Shown here: positions 32,901 through 44,900 of the stretch, one piece after another | Numbering within the stretch: position 1 is the stretch's first letter | Layout: each line of letters opens with the position of its first letter | NCBI GenBank assembly: GCA_016841605.1 | Contig: JAENYV010000013.1 | Span: forward strand, 51,372 to 110,312 | DNA: 58,941 nt | Source: Dethiobacter alkaliphilus | GTDB lineage: Bacteria; Bacillota; Dethiobacteria; DTU022; UBA8154 | Direction of reading: 5' to 3' | Made by a program: the position numbers and the translations under genes | The notes under the pieces: generated by a model | Database searches by the model: none | What the model was told of the DNA's origin: nothing | What the model saw: the letters and a program-made list of their open reading frames with translations, nothing else

Positions 32901-35900
32901 GAACTCTCAGTTCTCCCGGGTAATCACTATCCGCAACGCAGCTTCATCCGGGGGTACTTTAACGGGCCTGAATGCCGTATTAATCAACAAGACGCCCGAC
33001 AGCAAGGTGCGGGGGACCCTGGATACCTCCACCCTGCCCCAGTCTTTGGGCTACAAACAGAGCGCGGGTGTGGTGCTGAACATTAATGCGCCCCTGGATG
33101 TGGCTGATACCGCGGAGTACGAAATCCGCTTCAGCAGCGCGCAGGGGGCCTCCACCGTCTCTGCGGTCAAGCTTTTCCTGCGTCCGGCCACCCCCATCCC
33201 GGTAACGGATCCCCAGGGACTAAAGGTGGGGCTTAATCCCGGTGAGAGCGCTGTGCGCACTGTTACCCTGACCAACAAGGGCCTGGGCAAGATGGAGAAT
33301 ATAAGACTGACGGCTCCGGCCGGACTCCCCTGGGTCAGGCCCCAGTTCCTGGGCCAAACCTCCCTGGCACCGGGCCAGTCCACCACCTTCCAGGTGGTCT
33401 TCGAACCCCCTGCCGGGATACCGCTGGGGCAGTACCAGGACCGTATCGAGGTTACGGACGGTAAATTTACGGCGCTGCTCACGGTGGGTGCGGAGATCTC
33501 CAGCGCCAATACGGGTTCTATCTCCTTCCTGGTCATGGATGATTCCGGCAGCCGTGTCGCGGATGCGGAGGTCAACCTGTTGGGCAAGGATCCTTACATC
33601 CAGGTGAAAGGCGGCCAGGAGGTTACCTATTACCAGCATTTCTACGGCCGCACGGATAATAACGGTATGGTGGAGTTCCCTGAGAAGCCCCTGGGAGAAT
33701 ATGAGTTCTCCGTGCAGGCCCGGGGCCGCCGCAATGAGTACGGCACGGCCCATATTATGCCCACAACCGCACCAACACTGGTGGAGGTGGAGATGGAGAC
33801 CCTTCCTGTGCAGATCGAATGGACGGTAACACCCACCACCATTGAAGATAAGTATGACATCACCCTGGAGCTGACCTTCGGGGCACAGATACCCACACCA
33901 AAATTTGGGCTGGTACCCCCCTGGGTTCTGGTGCCCAAGGAGGTAAGCGAACCCATGGTGGTTGAGGCCACTGTGGTGAATACCGGTTTGGTGGCCATTA
34001 CAGATGTGACCGCGGCCGTGCGCCGCAAAAATTTATCTGATACGGGCATCAGCATTATCGGGGGCGGATACCTGGGAGAAATTCCGGCCCACGGAAGCGC
34101 CCGCCTCCAGCTGCAGGTGCAGCCGGGTTATTATAACCTGCCCTACCAGGCCAGAAGAACTGCGAATGACGAGGACTTTGCCTATATCGAATTTACAGGT
34201 ACTTATGTCAGCTTTGATCCCGATACGGGTCTGCCTGTGGATCCCCCGGCCGTTGTCGCGGAGGAACTGCCCATCTTTAACCCGGGCGAGATGAAGACTG
34301 TCATCAAGTATACACCGCCTGGAGAGACAACGCCCCGGGAAGAAGTCCTGGAGCTTCCTGCCGGGCAAGAGGTGGAGTTTGACTATTGGAAACCGACCGG
34401 TCCTGACGAGCTGCCGCAAGATCAAGCCGGTGGAGCCGGTACCTATGAAATAATTCAGCTGCAGCTGGACCAGACAGCCACCCTTGAGCGGCAAGCTTTC
34501 AACGCCACGCTGAAGATAACCAACGGCTACCCTGATCATTCCCTGCAGAACCTCTCAGTGCGGGTTCTGCTCTCCGACACGGAAGGCACAGATGTAACCA
34601 ATAACATGTTCATCATCCCCACCGGGCTGCAGGGCATCTCTTCGCTGGACGGCGCCGGGTCCCTGACCGCGGGGAAAAACATGACCGGCACATGGCAGCT
34701 TATCCCCGGGGACGGTCTGGGCGGAGATGACCCGGCAGGCAAAACTTATCTGGCCAAAGCAATAGTCTCCTATTATGTCAATGACCGTTTCGTGGAAACC
34801 CAGACTCAGCCGGAGGAGATCACTATTCTGCCTCAGCCGCGGATCAAGCTGCATTATTATGTGCCGCATAAGGTCTACCCCAATCAGCCCTTTAAGCTGG
34901 GGGTTATCGCTGAAAATACGGGTGCAGGTCCGGCCGGGAACCTGGTTATCGATTCGGGACAGTTAAATATTACCACCAATCAGGCCGGCCTTTTAACTGA
35001 TTTCAGCATCCTGGGCACTTCCTTCGGGTCAAGCGAAGGCGGAGGCTTCCGCTTGGTCCTGGGGGACATTGAGCCTGGAGGAAAGGTGAGCGGTTACTGG
35101 CTGGTCAGATGGAATGTCTATCTTGACGGCGTAGATTATAAGGAAGAAGATTACGAGGGTGAGTTCCGCGACTTTAAGGCCACCCTCTCCCACCGGGATT
35201 ATATGGGTGTGCAGCTGAATCCCCTCATTGTGGGTGTCAGCACGGAGATCATCGGCCGCGACAATCTTTTCGCGGACGCGGTGGACCAGGATATGGCCCT
35301 GACGCTGATCAATGTGGGCGATACGGGCTTCCCCAATTATCTGCTCAATCTGCAGACCGGGCTTAAGCTGCCCATCTATGTGCCCCAGGGCCTGGAGGTT
35401 ACCAGGCAGCCCGATGAGCAGGAGAGCACGCTGCAGTTTAAGGTCCCGTCTCCTCAGGGAGATCCGGATGCTCCGGAGGCGCCCCGTTATCAGGTGCTCA
35501 TGCTCAAGGATCCTCTGTCCCATACCAGCATCACCTCCGTGGTGCGGGAAGTTTATGCCGAGGGGGGCTCGCCGGCAACTTTAAGCCATAATAATACCTG
35601 GAAAGATTACGATAATATTTATATTGTTGACGAGATTCCCGTAATCACCTCCGATGATCCCGAAACAGTCGCAGGAAGCGTCTACGGCCGCAAATACATG
35701 GGTGCGACGTATACAATTGATTTCCGGGCCGGAGCGAGGCTTAATACGGTGGAAAGCGCGCAGTGGGCCTACGTGGAAGGGGATGCCGGGCTGGAACCGT
35801 ATCCCGTGTACTACGATATGGGACACTATGTCAATGAGGGAGAGCTGACCACCGTCAGGGCTCAACTGGAAAATGTGGGCCGCTCTCCGGAAAGCGGCGT

Positions 35901-38900
35901 GGTGGAGTTCTTCGCGACACGTAAAGGTTCAGGCGACGATCCGGCTAAGATCGGAGAGACCTCCTTCAGCAATTTGAGGCCTCTAACCACTGAGTATGCC
36001 TATCATACCTGGGAGCCGCAGGAGGGCGGTCTCTACCGCCTGGAGGCGCGCATTCTGCGCAGCCTGGCTCCTTCCGCCTACGCGGAGACAGAGGTGCGCA
36101 TCAACTGCCTCCCCCTTGCCGATGCGGGGGCGGACTTTTCCGTGGATGTCTTAAAGCCCGCCCGTTTCGACGGCTCGCGCTCCTATGACAAAGACGGGTA
36201 TATGCAGAGTTTTGTCTGGGATTTCGGTGATGGTCATTCCGGCAGCGGTATGAACCCGGTGCATACGTATCAGCATTCGGGGACGTACCGGGTTAACCTT
36301 TACGTTACCGATAACAACAGTGCCGAACGCACTGCCCGGATGCAGATTACCGTTAACGAGACCAGGCCGGACCTGCGGGTGACCTCCATTGCCCTGGATC
36401 CGGAAGACCCCGCGGAAGGAGAAACGGTCACCGTAAGCGCTGCTGTTTACAACGGGGGATATTCGGCCACAGGAGCTTCTTTCCTGGTGGGCTTTTATGA
36501 GAATTACGAGTACCGCGATTACGTGGAGGTTACTGAAAATATTGCAGCAGGTGATACGGTTTATGTAAGTTTCGACTGGGCCAACAAGGCCGGCAACCAT
36601 ATGCTAACCATCATTGCCAATGATATGGGCCGGCCCGTGGACGAGGCTGATTTCGACAATAACCAGCGCAGCCGCCCCGTGGATACCGGGCAGGCTTTCT
36701 TCCCCAACCTCAAGATAACGGATTTCTACTGGGACGGACCCTCCGACGGAAAGGTGGGCTGGAAGGAGAAGATAACCCTGCGCGCGGTTGTTGAAAATGA
36801 TGGAAGCGCAGCAGCAGGCCCCTTCCAGGTAGCCTTCTACGCGGGGGATGAACTGATCGGTGTGGACAATGTCAGCGGGTTGCCCGCGACGTCGGAAAGC
36901 AACACCAAGTATCTCTCCATGAATTGGGCTGCCGGGGCGGCCGGAGAACAATGCTTCAGAGCAGTGGCCGACGGTCCCATCCCCAGGATTGCCGAAGCAT
37001 CAAAGGAGGACAACAGCAGGGAAATTATTTCTCCCGCGTTAACGATAAACTATCCTGATCTCCAGGCCGAATCGGTCCAACTGACGCCGTCCGGCGGAGC
37101 GGTGCTTCCGGGGCAGCCCCTGCTCATCAGCGCGACGGTGAGGGATAACAGCCCCGCAGGGGTAGATCTCCCCTTTAGCGTGAACTTCTACGCGGACGGC
37201 AGCTTCGTGGGCACCAGGGAAATAAGCTCCCTGGCTGCAGGAGAGAGCACCGGCGTATCTTTCTCCTGGAACCGTCCCGTGCCCGGCACCCAAAAGATAG
37301 AAGTGCGGGTAGATGAAAGGAACAAAATCAGGGAAACCTCTCTGGAAAATAACAATTTCATACACCAGCTACCGGGGACTCTGACCATTCAGACACCGGA
37401 TCTAAGGGTGGTAAGTATCGATAATTCGCCCCTGTCGGGGAGCGCATCTTTCGGGGAGCAGATAACCACGACAGTGCGGCTCTGCAATGAGGGTTTGGCT
37501 GCCACCAGCCGCTCCTTTACCACAGGGCTCTATGTCAATGATGCCCTGGCCGGCACCTTTGAAATTCAGGGGAGCGTCGCTCCGGGAGCCCTGGTGACCG
37601 GTACCATTACATGGGACGCTGATTATCTGCCCACCAGCCCGGATTACAGATTGACGGTGTATGCGGATATGTACGGCGAATTGCATCTCGCGGACCGCAG
37701 GAACTCTGTAAAATCACAGGATTACAGGGTAAAAGGACGTCTGACCGCAGAGGCGGATGAACTTTTTACAGCTTATACAACAGAGGATAATGTAGCCCTG
37801 GGTGTCAAGGTCAGCTCCAGCGATGAGCCCTGGAAGCCGCTGGGAAGCGGAGAAAGCGTCACAGCGGCTGTCTCCCTCTTTGCAGGCCTTTATGCCGAAC
37901 AGTTCCCCTCTCCGGGTGAGGCACTCTACACGACAGAGATGGAGTACGACAGCGTTGCCGGCAAGTTTAAGGCGGAACTGCAGCCGGGCAGCGGAACGGT
38001 CCCGGACCTGGAGAGCGGAGACTATACTGTGGCTTACCGGGTCTACCGGGGTGAAACGGGAATCAGTCTTGATCAGAGTTTCATGATCGTCGATGACTAC
38101 CAGGTCGCGGTAATTGTTGCCGGTCAAACCTTTACAGTCGGTCAAGCGGTGGAATTTAGCGGCAGCGTGCGCAGCACCGGCGGGGAAGAACCCCTGGCCG
38201 GGGCCGGTGTGGAAGTGATTATCATCGGCGAAGAGGAGTGGCGTCTGGAAACCGCCACTGCTGCTGACGGTACCTTTACCTGCTCCTTCACCCTGCCGGG
38301 GGGATACGGCGGCAGTTACTCCTACCGGGCCGAAGGCAGGGTTAATGGAGCCAAAAAATCCAGCGACTCCGCTCTCTTCTATGTGGAAGGTCCCTATCTG
38401 GCCGTGCCGGCACGCCTGCAGATTATTGAGGGCTATGAGGAAACAGTACCTGTCCTTTTATCCAATGTAGGCACCTTGCCTGTAACGGGGCTCAGCATGG
38501 AGATCGATACCTGCGGCGCAGCCGGTCTGGATCTCTCCTTTGCCGGAGATATCCCGCAGAGTATCGCGGCCGGCGACGATATCCGGCTGGAACTGCTGGC
38601 CGGCGCTGCCTCCGGCCTGGAGACCGGTCTGCTGCCTTTAAACTTTATCATTAGCTACAACGAGGGGACGCCGTTAACGGTCCAAAGCTCTGTCTACGTG
38701 GTTACCGCTTATCCCGAGTACCGCATTACTATCCTTGATTCCGCAGGCGGTTATACGGATGATTACCTGGAGGGGTACAGGGAAGCTCTGCGTCCCGGCG
38801 AAATTGCCTCCCGGCTGATTCAGATTATGAATACGGGAACCGGGCCCATCAAGGATCTCGCGGTAACCGGGCCGTCCACCCTGCCCTGGGTCTCCCTGAC

Positions 38901-41900
38901 CATGACCGCTCCGGAACAGGTGGACCCCATCCGCAAAGGCCTGACTGTCAGGGACGAAGGGGGAAGGGCTACTATCGCCGTGCATATGGCTCCCTCCGAG
39001 CATGTGCAGCCGGGACTGTACAGGGATATTGTAACGATTTCCTCCAATGCCGGGGAGGCGAAGGTGCCTCTGAGCATCAGCGTGGGTGCGGAAAAGGTGG
39101 CCACCGCGGTGCTCCAGGTGGTGGATCAGCGTCATGTCAACCTGGAGGGGGCTGTTGTCACACTATTCGGCCCCGCCAATATCCCCGGAGAACAGCCGGT
39201 GGAAGCGGAGCTGTACTCTTTCCGCACCGGCGCTGACGGGACAATAATGCTGGAAAATATTATGGCCGGGACCTACACCATCCGCATTCAGGCTGACTAC
39301 CATAAGAATTACGAGGGCAGCCTGCAGATTTTGCCTCTGGTAGACCTGGTTCCGCAAAAATTGGTTCTGGAAAAAGTGCCCTTTGAGCTATCCTGGGATT
39401 ATCAGACTATCGCCCAGGAAGGCCGGACGGAGTTGACAGGCGGAGCTTATGAAAAAGCGGTGCTTCAGGCCAGGATGGATGCAGTCGCCAGGGAGCCGCA
39501 ACTGACTCCCAACCTGCCGGCCGACGAGCTGGAACTTTTCTACAACCTGGGGCGGCTCTCCGGATGGTTTGCCGTTACCAACCCTGCGGTTGCGGAGCAG
39601 GTCTACAACGCCAGAGTGGAGCTTGTAGATCTGGATGCGGCTCTTCCGGCTGGGGCCGTGGCCTTGAGAATGCCCGGCGATGCCGGGATGCCCTACCGGG
39701 AGCTGGGGGATTTCGCTCCCGGAGAGAAAATGGATATTATTTATGATATTAATGTGGGGGTCTTCTATGCAACAGCCCAGGTGGAGGAGACGGAAGTTCC
39801 CGGACAGTTCCGGGTCATCTTCCCCGCAGGGACAACGGAAGGGCAGCTGCAGTCCTGGCTGGCCGCTCATAATCTGAACCGGGAAGGATTTCTGACAAAG
39901 GTTTCCGGCAGCCTGGAAGACGGAATCTTTGTCTTCCAGGTGCAGGCGGACAGCGAAGGAGAATATACTGCACCATACAAAGAAGTTCCCCTTTACTACG
40001 GGGAAAGGCATAAATTTGACTTTGCCGTTGAACTGACCTGTGAACGGCAAAATTCGGCAGGCGAATTGGAAGAGATTACAAACAGAGTTCCCGTGCGTCT
40101 CCATTTCGTCCCTGCGGAAACAATTATCAACGACACAGCTCCCGATGATACCCTGAGCATTACCATGGAAGCATCCTTTACAGCGGGTACGGAGCTGAGG
40201 AAGAAGCGTAGCTACAGTCCCGATTTCCTGCGCCAGGTGGGGGTAAGCGTCCCGTCGAAACCTGAGGGGCTTGGCCCGGCCGTGGGAGATTTCGGTTTCT
40301 CCCAGGAGGTCAGCATGGAAGAGGAGACCTTTACGGCTTCCTTTAACCTTTACAATCCTTCCGGTTACAGCAAGATCAGGGATATCTACCTGCAGGTGCA
40401 TATTTCCGACCAGCCGCCCGACGAGGAGGGCAGGCTGGTCCCCGGTGCGCAGTATCTGAACGACCGTTTCAACATCCGGCCTGTGGTCCTGGATGGAGGC
40501 AATTATTCAGCGGAAAGCGGCGGGCATATCTACAGTCCCGAACTGTCTCCCCAGAGCCGGCTGGAGGTTTGCTGGCAGATGCGTCCCGATGAAGGACTTG
40601 CCGATCTCCTCTCCAGTCTGGAGAACTTCGGCGATGGGGAATTTCAAGAATTTCTGGGCGAGAGCCTCGACCAGCCGCAGAGGTACTATGCGTGGGTCAG
40701 CTATGAATTTGAGATGGAGGGTTCCGGAGATTCAACTGACGATAGTCATTACCGGGGAAGCACCGCAGTCCGGGAAAAAGAAATCAGTCCGGCGCCCAAG
40801 CTTTACGTGAGCTATTCTCTGACGCCGTATACTCCGGGCGGGAGCAGCTACGAACTGAAAGTTACCGTGACCAACGTGGGCAAAGGACCGGCACGGGACG
40901 TTGTGGTGGATATGCCTTACATTCCCACTTCGAGCTATCAGCATGTGGAAGTGGTCAGCGCCTGGTCCCGGGCCAGGGGAGTCCATAAAAACTTTGACCG
41001 GCTGGAACTGGGAGATATCGCTTCCGGTGAGACCACCTGCGGTTACTTTGATATTTTTGCCGACGGGCTGGAGGACTGGAGCAACCTTCCGGGAGTCGCG
41101 GTGCGCACCTCCCAGGGACGTCAGGGCAATATCGTCGTAACCCCCCTGGCCGTGCAGCGGCAAAACCCGGTCGAGTTCAACAAGACTCTGGAAGAGATTA
41201 AAGCCGAACTGGATCTGCTGGAGGAAAATCTCCAGCGTACCATGGAGAAAACGTCTTACGATATCTCCCGTGCCGTGGTGGATTCCTACAACTACACTGC
41301 CCAGGCTCTTTCGGCACAAATGCAGACCCGTATCATGGAGATGGCCGGCAATTATATCGCCCTTGTGGGAGTCATCTCCCACTGGGCCAAGTCCGCGACC
41401 AGCCTTTTTGTCAGCGGGTGGGACGGAGCAGCGCAGTTGGGAACAGGAGCCATTACAGGTCAGATGGCCGAGAAGCTGAAGCTTCTGGACGAAAAATCGG
41501 CCGGACAGATGCTGGGTCTCTATACCGGAATGCTCCAGGAGATGAAAGAAGCGCAGCAACTGGCCGCCAAACTGGATGAGCTGCACCGGCTTCAGGAGAG
41601 CAGAGAGCATCAGCTGGTCTTCCTGGAAGAGAGTTTCCGGGAACACGAAGTAAATCTGACTTCCGGGCTGCGGGAGAGCGGCGTTTTAACGGCTCCCGGT
41701 TCCCGTTGGGAAGAGCAGTCCCAGGTTTTTGCGGAAGCGTCGGCCAAATTGGCCGCGGGATTCCAGCTCCTGGAGCAGGCTCCTCTGCAGGCAAATCCGG
41801 AGTCCGGCCAGGCCGACCTGAAGGCCGCGGAGCTCCATGCCAAGGCAGCTCTGCAAGCCCTGCAGCAAGCGGAAGGGCTTCGCATGCAGGTGGCGGAGGA

Positions 41901-44900
41901 ATTGCAAAACAGGGAGCCCGGGTTGGAACAATTATATAATAATTACTATCGTTCGCTCCTGGAACTGCAGAGGGAAAACCTGCGCTTGCTAATTCTAGGA
42001 TTGGAAGCCCTGGGGCAGCATCTCCAGGGGCGAAAGCGGCTGCAGACCTTGGAGAAAAACCTGGAAAAGGCAAAAAATAGTAATGTTGACATTTATGATC
42101 TTTTGAAACATCTCATCTCCTTGGAGAAGCCGGAGAACAGCGATCCCCTGACCTTGATCAAAGGTCTCGGTGAAGCGTCCTGGACCGAATTTTCCAGTGC
42201 CGTGGATAACAATATACTGAAAACCGGGGATTTCCTGAAACACTGGCAGGCCCTTACCGACTTTTATCAGCAGCGGGAGCTGGTGGAAACACTACCCCAG
42301 TGGATCAGAGAGATCGGCAGCCTGCAGGTCAAGGCGAGGGAAGACAACAACTTTGCCGACCCGCAAAAAATGGGAGATCTTATTTTGGAGTATCTGGGAA
42401 AACGACCTCTCCTGGGAGACAGGGATCACCAGGTTTACAAGGCTGATTTTGTGCAGCGCCTGCAAACGGCTGTTCCCGACAATAATGATGCCGACGGGCG
42501 TATACGTTACCTGCTGGCGGAGGCTGTCCAGCTGATAAATTATCCCCTGGTGGAGAGAAACGAAAGCTTGCTGGAAGAGCTGGGAGAAAGCGGCCGGGCT
42601 GCTGTGGTCAAGACCAATGTCCTGGGGATGAAGGAGATGGCTTCTGCCATGCTGGATGACGTGAAAGCGATGCTGGATCGTTATGTGGCAGACAATACGG
42701 ACAGTGTCTCCTACTACCCGACAGAGCCTCTGCTGGCTTACCTGCAATCCCTGAACCGGCAACTGCAATTCACCTGGGCCAACAGTGCCGCAGACGGTAC
42801 ACCGTTACCGCTGCCCGGCACGCGCCTGGGGCGCTACCGCAACATTTGGGTCTACGACGGGGACGGCCCCGATCTGGTCCCGCTGGAGCTGGAGATGAGC
42901 GATCTCTATCAGGCGCTGGTCTCCGTGGATACCACCATCAGCAACGGTTACCTGAATATCGCGGACCGCTACAGCATGCTCGCTTTCCAGAGCCTGGCCA
43001 CTGCCAACAGTATGGTGGGCGGTATCTGGGGAGCCGGCAGCCCGGCTGTTTCCTCCATTACCTCCTTCCTGGGAGGGATTATGGACGGCCCCCTGAACGC
43101 CTGGCAGACTACTCTTGATTCCGCGGACCGCAGTATTCAGCAGGAACTGGCCATGGCCATGGGCAATGCCTATCAGGCCACCGGCAGCATGCTTTCCAAG
43201 CAACTGGCCGTAGCCCGCTCGGTGGACGGCGTCTTTACCGCAGTGGATAAGTGGCGCAAAATCGATCCTCCCCTGCCGATAACCGTGCTGAGCCACTCCG
43301 TGAGCGACGTGGAGATCCCGGCCGGAGCAGAGGTTGGCGAGGGGAGTGCAGTGTTGCGGCTGCGCAACGATCATGACGGAGCTGTGCAGGTTGCGCCTTA
43401 TCTGGAGATTTATGCCCGCGGCGGCCTGGTCAATACAGCCAGGGGAGCCGCTGTGAATATGGAAGCGGGGCAGGAAGCCACCATCATCATTCCCTTCCAG
43501 GTCCCCCGCTCCACGCTGACCGATGCCGGAGGCTATGATGCCCTCCTTGCCTTTGACCTTTCCGAAGGCAACACAATGACCATTGCCGGGACCGACGGCC
43601 CCTACATGGCTCACTTCTATGCCGGGACGGAGCAGCAGCTGGAGGCTTACCGCGCCTCCTACCGCACGGCCCAGCCCCTGGGGAGACATCTGGGAGGGAG
43701 CGGTCAGGATGAGGAAGATATAACTGTGATTACCCCGGCGGAGAATACCGAAGAACTGCGGCTCTTCCTGGGAGCGTTGCCGGGTTCAGGGCTGGAACTG
43801 CATCTTTATGACGCCGCGGGGCAACATACCGGCTGCAGCAGCGGAACAGGGACAGTGACCGGCGAAGTCTATGGAGCGGAGCTTTCCGGCCAACTGAACG
43901 AGGGAGACTATATTGTCGTAACCAATCCCCAGGAGGGCCCCTATACCGTCAGGGTCTTGCTGCCTGCCGGCGAGCCGGAAAATTATTACACCCTGCAGGT
44001 GGTGGAACTGCCTTGCCTGGGCGCTGTGGCCGATGTCACCGTAGCTGCACATGTCTACAGCCCCACCAGGGAAGCCGATTTCAGCCTTTCCGTCTTTGAA
44101 AGCGGCCTGCAGGAGGGCATTACCGCTGTCAACCTGGAAGCAGGAGATCTCATGGATGCTGAGAGAAACACCATCCCCGCGGAAGCGGTTTCCTTCCTGG
44201 GAACCGGCGGTGCAGCTCTTCCCACATCCCTGCCCCCGGGCGGCGGGCTAACCGCGGCCGGGATCGTGCAGGTGCCGGAGAACCTGCCGGACGGCATTTA
44301 CCGCGGGACAGTCAGTATCTATGTCTATGGGGAAAATCTGCAGGTGGAAATGTGCCGCCTGACCGGTATTGAGCCTACAGTGACGGAGAGCGTCTATGGA
44401 GAGGCGGAATGTTGGGAAAAAGTTGACGGCGGCTACCGCTACAGAGCCCCGCTGACAATTGTCCTGGAGACCGCCTTACCTCCGGCGCCGCTGCTGTATC
44501 CTGTTACGTTAACGGGAGACGATCCTACTACCATTAGAGTTGAGGGGAGCGCGGAACCGGGCCTCTCCGTAACCCTCTGGATCAACGGCAATGCCCGCCG
44601 GCTGATCGCTGTGGATGAAGACGGCTCTTTCTCCGCAATTCAACAGCTTGGTATCGGCTCATATGAGATCTATGCCACCGCGGTGACCAGGAGCGGTCTG
44701 CACAGCCCCGCCTCGGCTGTTTATGAAGTGTTTGTGGACGGCGGGGATGATGAAGGGCCGGTTATCACACCCCTTTCCCCGCAGGATGGTGACGTGCTCT
44801 ACATTTTGCCGTCAGAGCTTCTCTTCACAATAACCGACAACCTCAGCGGCGTTAACGGGGAGAGCCTGGAGGTTTCCCTGGACGGTCAAATCTTCCCCGC

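Noticed and set aside
39388-40401. Minus-strand open frame of 337 codons inside the giant gene
   Set aside because: Antisense shadow of conserved beta domains; composition is that of a complement, not of a protein.
42805-43689. Minus-strand open frame of 294 codons over the helical module
   Set aside because: The plus frame continues without a break on both sides; the antisense has no ribosome site or family.
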